DNA of 64,000 bases. Source: Sipunculus nudus. Its lineage: Eukaryota > Annelida > Sipuncula > Golfingiida > Sipunculidae. Location of the stretch: assembly GCA_026874595.1 (NCBI GenBank), contig CM049306.1:34922019-34986018 (forward strand), in the 5' to 3' direction. The notes beneath the pieces are model-generated. The model did not search any database. It had not been told where the DNA came from and saw only the letters and a list, made by a program, of their open reading frames with translations. A program made the translations under genes and the position numbers. Shown here piece by piece: positions 58,046-64,000 of this stretch; the first letter of the stretch is position 1, and the number at the start of each line of letters is the position of its first letter.

Positions 58046-58618
58046 TTAACAGTAATATTTACATGTGAAGTCATGGAAAACTTTAAAAAATGCTTTCAAC
58101 ATAATGAGCCACAAGGTTTTTCTTGTCTTAGACATACTGCCATTGACAGAAATCCTTTTTTTCTTGGTCAGCGGAAGGTCAGATACAAAACCAGACAGAC
58201 ATACGGGGCGTCTGTACAGGAAATTGTCATGGCTCTTGTCGTGATAACATTTCGTGATAGCTTTTCTCTCGACAATATGAGATGTTGGCCATTGGTAACG
58301 TGACAAAGTTTTCACGTCTGCATAAGAACTAACTGATATTGCACTGACATTAAATATACTGAGCAAAACAGATAAGGTTGAGATGCGATCAAGAACAGGC
58401 TTTAAGATGGGTGGCAATGACGTGCGAGTCGTTTGTGATCGCTGGTTTCTGGTACAAAGGGCTTCCCGCCTTTTCGATATGTCCAATGGAAAATACTGTA
58501 TATGCAAAGCCCTACACTTCCAGCATTCACAAAGGCAGAGATATGACATTGTTGCTACTTCAAATAAAAAAAGAAGGTCCATAGAAGCAAAGGTCAATTC
58601 ACTGTTACACCAAGACAT
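58046..58618 (-). CDS. 190-codon open frame, unknown, possibly chance
   Basis: The longest stop-free frame in the window outside tandem repeats. From the Met at 58618 it reads MSWCNSELTFASMDLLFLFE and runs to a stop at 58046. No domain, signal peptide or catalytic motif was recognised. The composition (Ser, Leu, Lys, Cys rich) is unremarkable. The plus strand over the same DNA also has two 88-89-codon frames (58037-58303, 58383-58652). In 64 kb of AT-rich DNA one frame of this length is uncommon but not impossible. It could be a decayed transposon gene, an exon, or chance. Confidence 0.15.
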   Translation of the reverse strand: MSWCNSELTFASMDLLFLFEVATMSYLCLCECWKCRALHIQYFPLDISKRREALCTRNQRSQTTRTSLPPILKPVLDRISTLSVLLSIFNVSAISVSSYADVKTLSRYQWPTSHIVERKAITKCYHDKSHDNFLYRRPVCLSGFVSDLPLTKKKRISVNGSMSKTRKTLWLIMLKAFFKVFHDFTCKYYC

Positions 58619-59445
58619 GGCCTTATTGATGCATACATTTGTGAGCCTTTGATCACGTGCACATTGAACAGGGATGGTTTCAGAAGTTAGGAGAAGGGAA
58701 GGGTAAAACCAAGTAAGACTAATGACAACAGCTCAAAAAAAGGTCCTCAAGTCCGGAAAGGGTGTTTCTGACACCCTCTGAAAAGTTAGCGATGGCTGAA
58801 AAAGGGGGGGAGGGGGATCCAGGGGGTCTAGGCTCACCTCAGCTTCTTGTGAGCTCTGATTGGCATGGTTAAGGGACCTATTTCGATGAGGTTATTAACT
58901 ATATATCATCCCTTGGACCTTCAATAAAAAATAGGCAATAAATCAAATTCCACCGGACACAGGTCGTTTCTTTTGTCTATATGCACGCGTTATTAACATG
59001 TGGAGAACACGCTAAAATAATCAAAACACATTAAGGACATCTTGCGGCATGTCAGACGATCCAGCGTTAAGCAACTTTCGCAAATGCATATTCACCCAAC
59101 AATCTTAGGTTACATAGTTTTTCTATTCGTCTGCATCAGTGAGTAAGTAAGTCAAAAATCACTTAAATTCTACAGAAAGGTACGTGAATAGCTGGCTTTA
59201 AGCTTCCTAGCTACAGATATGTAAATGTTCATAATATATATTTATACTGAATTATCAGATAGATCATAATCGGCGAATGTCACACCCTGTTACCTAAACG
59301 ACTCACACCAGTGACGTAGTCAGTATTTTACGAGAGAGGGGCGCGGCACAGCAGTCAGGCGGGGAGGGCTGGGCGTCTCTACGGCTTTAAACACGTGATC
59401 CCTCAGTTAGAAAGTCAATGTTTTAAAAGCTGAAGCAGGGGCCAG
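58619..59445. other. unassigned DNA
   Basis: 58804-58833 is G-rich with GGGGGATCCAGGGGGTCTAG, resembling the interior of CAGGGGCGGATCC-type elements; no ends can be fixed. Confidence 0.4.
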
Positions 59446-59636
59446 TTACTGAATGTTTTATAAATGCCAGTTGCTTAAGTATGATGAAAATCGTCTAAAA
59501 TCGTCTTCTTCTGGGTCGGAATGAAGCGCTTGGACATTCAAGTTACTGAATATTTTATAAATGCCAGTGGTTAAGTATGATGAAAAGCGCCTAAAATCGT
59601 CTTCTTCTGGGACGGAGAGAAGACCTCGGTCATTCT
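59446..59636. repeat. two-copy tandem duplication, 97-bp period
   Basis: TTACTGAATGTTTTATAAAT at 59446 and TTACTGAATATTTTATAAAT at 59543. Both continue with GCCAGT..TTAAGTATGATGAA and AAAATCGTCTTCTTCTGGG. On the minus strand it yields the duplicated peptide PEEDDFRRFSSYL within a 79-codon frame (59458-59697). The 97-bp period is not divisible by three, yet both copies fall in the same frame through a small indel. Confidence 0.85.
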
Positions 59637-60920
59637 TAAGGAGTACCCCACCATGCAACCAGCCCCCGCTTGCACAGTAAAATTTCAGGTTTGCCAATTA
59701 ACCTGTCAATCTCACAGTAGGTAAAATCCTGAACTAACTAAATTCCATATTTAAAGTAACCCGTATCCTTCTCACGTATAAGGAGTCTGAAAGAAAGTTT
59801 TTTTATTTATTTTCATGTATCATGATAGTACGTAACGTTACAATGCCTGCTATATTTGAATTATAAGTTTCAATAGTCCGCCCCATGCACAGTTATGCTT
59901 CAATTTAGAGTATAATTTTCACATTTTTGCTTTCAGTGGGATACATTGGTTCAACATACTTAAGACATATTGCCACAGACTTTCAGTGGAGGATAATTTT
60001 AACAATAATCATGATAGACCATGTACAAAAGTAGCACAATGTGTTCTTTAAAGTGCGGATTAAGGGGGAGGGGGTGTCACTTCATGGACTGAAACTTCAG
60101 TGGTCAGTATGCGTGATTATTGAGACATTTTCAGTTTTTTCTTTTCTCACTTTCCTTTTTTTTTGATATTATCTTAAGAATGAGGAATTCTTATTAGTGG
60201 TAAAAATCAGTCGTGAAAACGCTGGAAGAGAGTAAGAAGAAAGGGGTTAATATTTATAATGAGTTTCGTGAAAACCGTTACACTTGTTGGTAAGTCATCT
60301 AGGCACAACCAAAGTCTGTTGACCTCTGACCTCAATAAATATGTATGGACTATGCTCAAAATTAAACCTAAGCGAGATATCATAAAGGTTTAATTTTTTG
60401 TTGAGTTTCGTGTAAATCCGTCAAAACCCTGGTATCTTACTAAGCGTGACCGACAAGACACAGTTTACTGGGTTTACAGTATAACGTCCATTCTAAGACG
60501 GCTGTAAGAAAATGTATTTGTTTGAGTAAACAGAGCGCCTTCCATCTTTTACTGCAGATATACAAATTAGCTAAAGGCTAACAGTGTCATCAGTTTGATT
60601 AGATCGGATTTTTAATCAGTAATTCTAGAGTACATGCTAGCTAGAGTATTAGTCTGGAGTACAAAATGCAGGTATTAGATGCTCTACTATCCTCCTGTAT
60701 TTCGGCCAAGCATCCTATCCACGCTAACAGACTAAATCTATGCTGAACAGACCTCGCCCCATGTAAACACGTGTTCCCTCTACGAAAGAGCGCCAACCCT
60801 CAATTTCTTCACTGAATAAAGCTTATCACTCGAAGTCATTGTGAATAAACTATACATTCTGCTGGGTGGATAATGCTATCTTTTTTTTCAGATATGTATA
60901 TCTACATATTTTATTAGTAA
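59637..60920. other. unassigned AT-rich DNA
   Basis: No gene, tandem repeat or element boundary recognised. Confidence 0.5.
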
Positions 60921-62285
60921 GGCAAAAAAAGGTATGGTTCTAAGGCACTTTGTTTTTCAGAAATAGGTGCGGTCGGGCGATATTTTATTTTTGACCTTTT
61001 TATATGTTTCGATAATAATGTCACTGTTACGGAACCAGATATCAACAGATCACGTAGTCGTGACGAGCATAAATTTGGTTATGGAGATAAAAAACAAAAT
61101 CAGTTTCTGTAACACTAGGCAGCGTGAAATGCCTAGGGGAATGAATTAAGAAGTCAATGGTTTTTTGTTAACAAATAATTATAATTTATTCTTAAAACAA
61201 ACCCTAATATTACAATAAACTAAATCCATACACTTATACAGAATAACAACAGTACAACAGTAAATCAATACAAGTATATAAATCAAGTGTACAGTAGCTG
61301 GATACCACCACTGTCATAGCCACAACAAGTCCTTTATAACGTACAACCCAGATGAACAGTTCACATAAATCTTTTCAGCGAATAACAGTCCAGTTCATTC
61401 ACAAAATCAATCCGTTGTAATCCAAAAGTGAAGTTCTGATAGTGATTCCAAAGGCAAACTGAAGACTAATTATTATCAGTTACAAATTTGAAGAAAAGCT
61501 ATAACTGCCGCGAATTATAGGAAAAGGTCCATTAACTGACTTACACTCTTCTGTGTCCGCTGGAATATATCTCTCCTCTCTCTCTCGGCTCTAAAACCCC
61601 TTATTCATAACTTTTCACCTCAAGCCGAGAACTTTCCGTTTCTCGGATAATCCAAAGAACCCAATAGTACACACGTTACAGGAAACATCTAGAACTGCTG
61701 TGTTTCTACATATCAGGGTTCACACGTGGCCGGTCCGGCTCGGCCAGGCGAGAAAGCCCCAGACTAGCATGACCGCTGTGTTTACACGTCAGACCCACGC
61801 GTGGGCCGAGCCACGCCGTTATAGCAACGGACAACGCTAGCGCCGCACATACACATGAGAGACTGCTACATACAACAAAAGAGACATCTGTAACAGTCAC
61901 ATAATCAGGGTTAAGCATGAAAATAATAGAATTTTACGGCTTAACAGGTAAAAGCACTACATAACAAAGGAATTCTTAACAAAATTGTATTATTTTACAT
62001 TCTTGAAAAAATCAAAATCAAAATTCTTGATGCGGGGATTAAAATTGACGCAGGCGGTGCTTTCGAACCATAACTTTAACAACATAACTTTAACCATAAC
62101 AATTTTTTTAAAAATTTCCTTTTTTTATGTAGTGCTTTCACTTGTTTAGAAAAAAAAACTGTTATGATCATGCTTTTACCTTATCATTTGACATTTTATC
62201 GAAACATACACAAAAATTAAAAAAAAACTGCCCGCCCGCATTGATTTCTAAAAAAGGGCCTGAGAACCAAACCTTATTTTTTGCC
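60921..62285. mobile_element. two head-to-head MITE copies with a nested solo LTR
   Basis: 60921-61024 plus 61901 to about 62080 aligns with the reverse complement of the MITE at 51583-51923 (AAATAGGTGCGGTCGGGCG, ACTACATAACAAAGGAA, TTGATGCGGGGATTAAAATT). About 62110-62285 is a second, truncated copy in forward orientation (TGCCCGCCCGCATTGATTTC, GGCCTGAGAACC, TTTTTTGCC). Both outer ends are therefore the same MITE terminus (GGCAAAAAA... and its inverse), and the outer flanks TAA/TTA need not match. The first copy is split by the LTR-like sequence at 61025-61895. Confidence 0.8.
61025..61895 (-). mobile_element. solo LTR-like sequence, copy 3 (871 bp) with perfect 5-bp TSD
   Basis: Starts TGTTACGGAACC and ends CATCTGTAACA. 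GTCAC lies immediately on both sides (61020-61024 and 61896-61900), a clean 5-bp target-site duplication. The related MITE at 51583 reads AATGTCAAATGATAAGG (reverse sense) across the same point with no insertion, confirming the target. It aligns over its full length with 33362-34221. TG..CA ends and 5-bp duplications are typical of LTR retrotransposons such as Ty3/gypsy. No internal gag-pol is present, as expected after LTR-LTR recombination. Confidence 0.88.
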
Positions 62286-62359
62286 TTACAGATAAGTTTA
62301 CAATCAATAAGGGATTCAAAGGATGTTACATGCTCGTTGTTAAGTGGTAGCGTCCCGTA

Positions 62360-62470
62360 AAGTCTCGGCTTGGACGAGCCCGGAGAAAACCACCGAACTT
62401 GGACGATCCTCTAAAGCTCTCTCTCAAAATCATGTCTTGGATCGAACCCGGAGAGAGCAGAGCCTTTTAC
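62360..62470 (-). repeat. degenerate SINE-like fragment followed by poly-C
   Basis: GCCCGGAGAAAACCACCGAA then TTGGATCGAACCCGGAGAGA and GCAGAGCCTTTTACC, resembling the reversed tRNA-type head of mollusc SINEs and parallel to 36341-36480. A C run of about 20 bases follows at 62470-62489. No intact tRNA fold. Confidence 0.35.
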
Positions 62471-62489
62471 CCCCCCCCCCCCCCCCCCA

Positions 62490-64000
62490 GGTACAATTAT
62501 ACTCATTTTCTATACAATTACGTTTTATGGCCAGGTCTGCTTTCTATAAATGAGGAAATGTTTGAAAATTTATGCCTGCATGCAGTGATTTTTATGAATT
62601 ATTTTGTATTATATAAAAATTGCATGGACATAAATACGAATGATCCGTTTGTCATGGAAAATATTGAGAAATTATAGCAAATCTAGTTTGTCAATAATAC
62701 CAGAATATTAAGGCGGCTTTAAACTTTAAGGTCTTGATCAAGTGAACCAAGTCTAGTTACACGTTTTGCTAATGTAATAGTTTTTCTAAAGTCGGTCATG
62801 CACGCTTGTTTATTACAGGGAACTTACAGGTAATAGCGGCTTATTCTGACCAAGCTAAGCTAAGCTTTTAAAGCTGGACAGTCTTCAGGGCTGGCTACAT
62901 AACAAAGCAAATGAGGGCGAGTGACACTTCACCAAATGATTGGTTTTGCAAAGTGGACAGGTGCGTAACAAGAGCTTCAGTCCCCTTGAGACGGGCCAGC
63001 TTTAAATGGCATTATATGTCCTCCTCTCCGGAGCTGGAAGGCCCGACATCCTTAATGGCCCAGCTGTGGTTGCTCTGTGTGGCAGCTTTGGTTTGAAGAA
63101 TGAAGAGCTTGATACACTGGACAAGACCCAGCCACGAGGGCCAGTCTGCGACCGAAGGACAGTCAGTTAGTGTTGTGACCAGACCGCGGCTGTCAAAACA
63201 GTCGGCCCTCTTGCCGATGGTCGAACGTTTCCTTAGGACACTACGCCCGCTGCAACTGGCCCACTCCCCCGAACACGCGACATACAAAGTACTTTGAAAT
63301 CACCTACAGACTGTAGGGACACTATCCAGTGTCACCAGCAGGTACTCATTACCTTTGCCACTATCCGACCGCTAATGGATGCTATATCTGTGCAATGATC
63401 ACCACCGTCGACTGGACACTCTGGGGTATCCCAATCAATCTTCCACGCTCCGCTAATAATATTTGATCAGTTGTTTAATGATGGTAATGCCTGAGTCTTC
63501 CGACGTCGTCCTCTAGGTGCATTGTCCTCTGTCCTTGTTAAACCGAAACATGTCATTGCTGTTTCCTAGTTGTGGTAATTATTGAATCTCTATTCTCTTG
63601 CCTTATAATACTCCTTGACAGTGCTTTCCCTTTCGTGTGACTCGAAGGTCATTCGTTTCCATACACATTGAGTGGCTGGTGCTTACCTCAATGAGGCAAG
63701 TATTTCAGCATGAATTACTCTGTATGAATATATTTGGTTAAATGTAGCAGTTCCCCATCCCATAGATAATCCCTGTCAATCGTAACCTCCAGATATATCA
63801 TTATGTGCCTCCCCTAAATAATAATTTGGGGACTTAAAATGTCTAAGGTACCATCCCTTGCATAAATTTAAAATCAATTCAAAATTCAATTCAAATTTTT
63901 TTTTTATCAGATATTTTAATATTAAAAAGTAATAATATACTGATTCACAACAAATGATTTTTGAGCAGATGAATCATGGGACCATGGTAATGCGGGGTAG
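62490..64000. other. unassigned DNA with a GC-richer block at 62900-63300
   Basis: 62900-63300 is GC-richer and open on both strands (62911-63096 and 63100-63297 plus; 63012-63287 minus, 91 codons) but shows no recognised domain. The rest is AT-rich with no recognised feature. Confidence 0.4.

Noticed and set aside
62911-63297. GC-richer block with frames on both strands
   Set aside because: Open frames on both strands with no recognised domain; high GC alone explains them.

Overview
The window looks like non-genic, repeat-rich nuclear DNA from an invertebrate animal. It is AT-rich and carries many long (AT)n, (AAT)n and poly-C/poly-G runs, compact inverted-repeat transposons, solo LTR-like sequences, and one very large minisatellite. 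The repeat style (CCCGGAGAAAACC-type tRNA-SINE-like pieces, CAGGGGCGGAT-ended elements, elements with internal tandem repeats) suggests a mollusc, most likely a marine bivalve; that assignment is inference. There is no bacterial gene organisation, no CRISPR array, and no rRNA or intact tRNA gene that I could recognise. I found no protein-coding gene that I can name. The only coding candidates are weak: open frames at the left edge (1-443), a short exon-like frame (7651-7830), and a 190-codon minus-strand frame (58046-58618).

Layout. 1-14 kb: mostly unassigned AT-rich DNA with small inverted-repeat elements (6124-6434, 9893-10484), a long near-perfect hairpin (11854-12096) and dispersed repeats. 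14.25-16.2 kb: an element bounded by inverted GTATCCCCAGAC termini with tandem copies of a ~331-bp unit inside. 16.5-25.7 kb: a ~9.2-kb array of a 33/34-bp minisatellite with nested higher-order repeats, including a tandem 2,196-bp duplication that appears essentially identical. 26.4-29.4 kb: an inverted-repeat element whose left terminus is expanded by ~1.1 kb of degenerate GTCGCA-type words. 30.4-31.1 kb: a small block of the same 33-bp minisatellite in the opposite orientation.

33.4-38.1 kb: two solo LTR-like copies in opposite orientations; a third lies at 61.0-61.9 kb and has a perfect 5-bp target-site duplication. 39.7-42.2 and 50.6-53.6 kb: a tandem repeat followed by a ~2-kb segmental duplication (copies A and B, partial copy C); copy B carries a 341-bp MITE for which copy A preserves the empty site. 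48.0-49.5 kb: degenerate CCGTACG-word DNA, a 13-copy 39-bp minisatellite, and a stretch related to the 26.6-kb degenerate DNA. 55-56.4 kb: a probable pogo/Tigger-like end and a second copy of the 29.5-kb element. 60.9-62.3 kb: two head-to-head MITE copies with the solo LTR nested in one.

No genes can be shown to work together here. The history that can be read is one of repeat insertion, nesting and tandem amplification. Several repeat copies date one another through nesting and empty sites.
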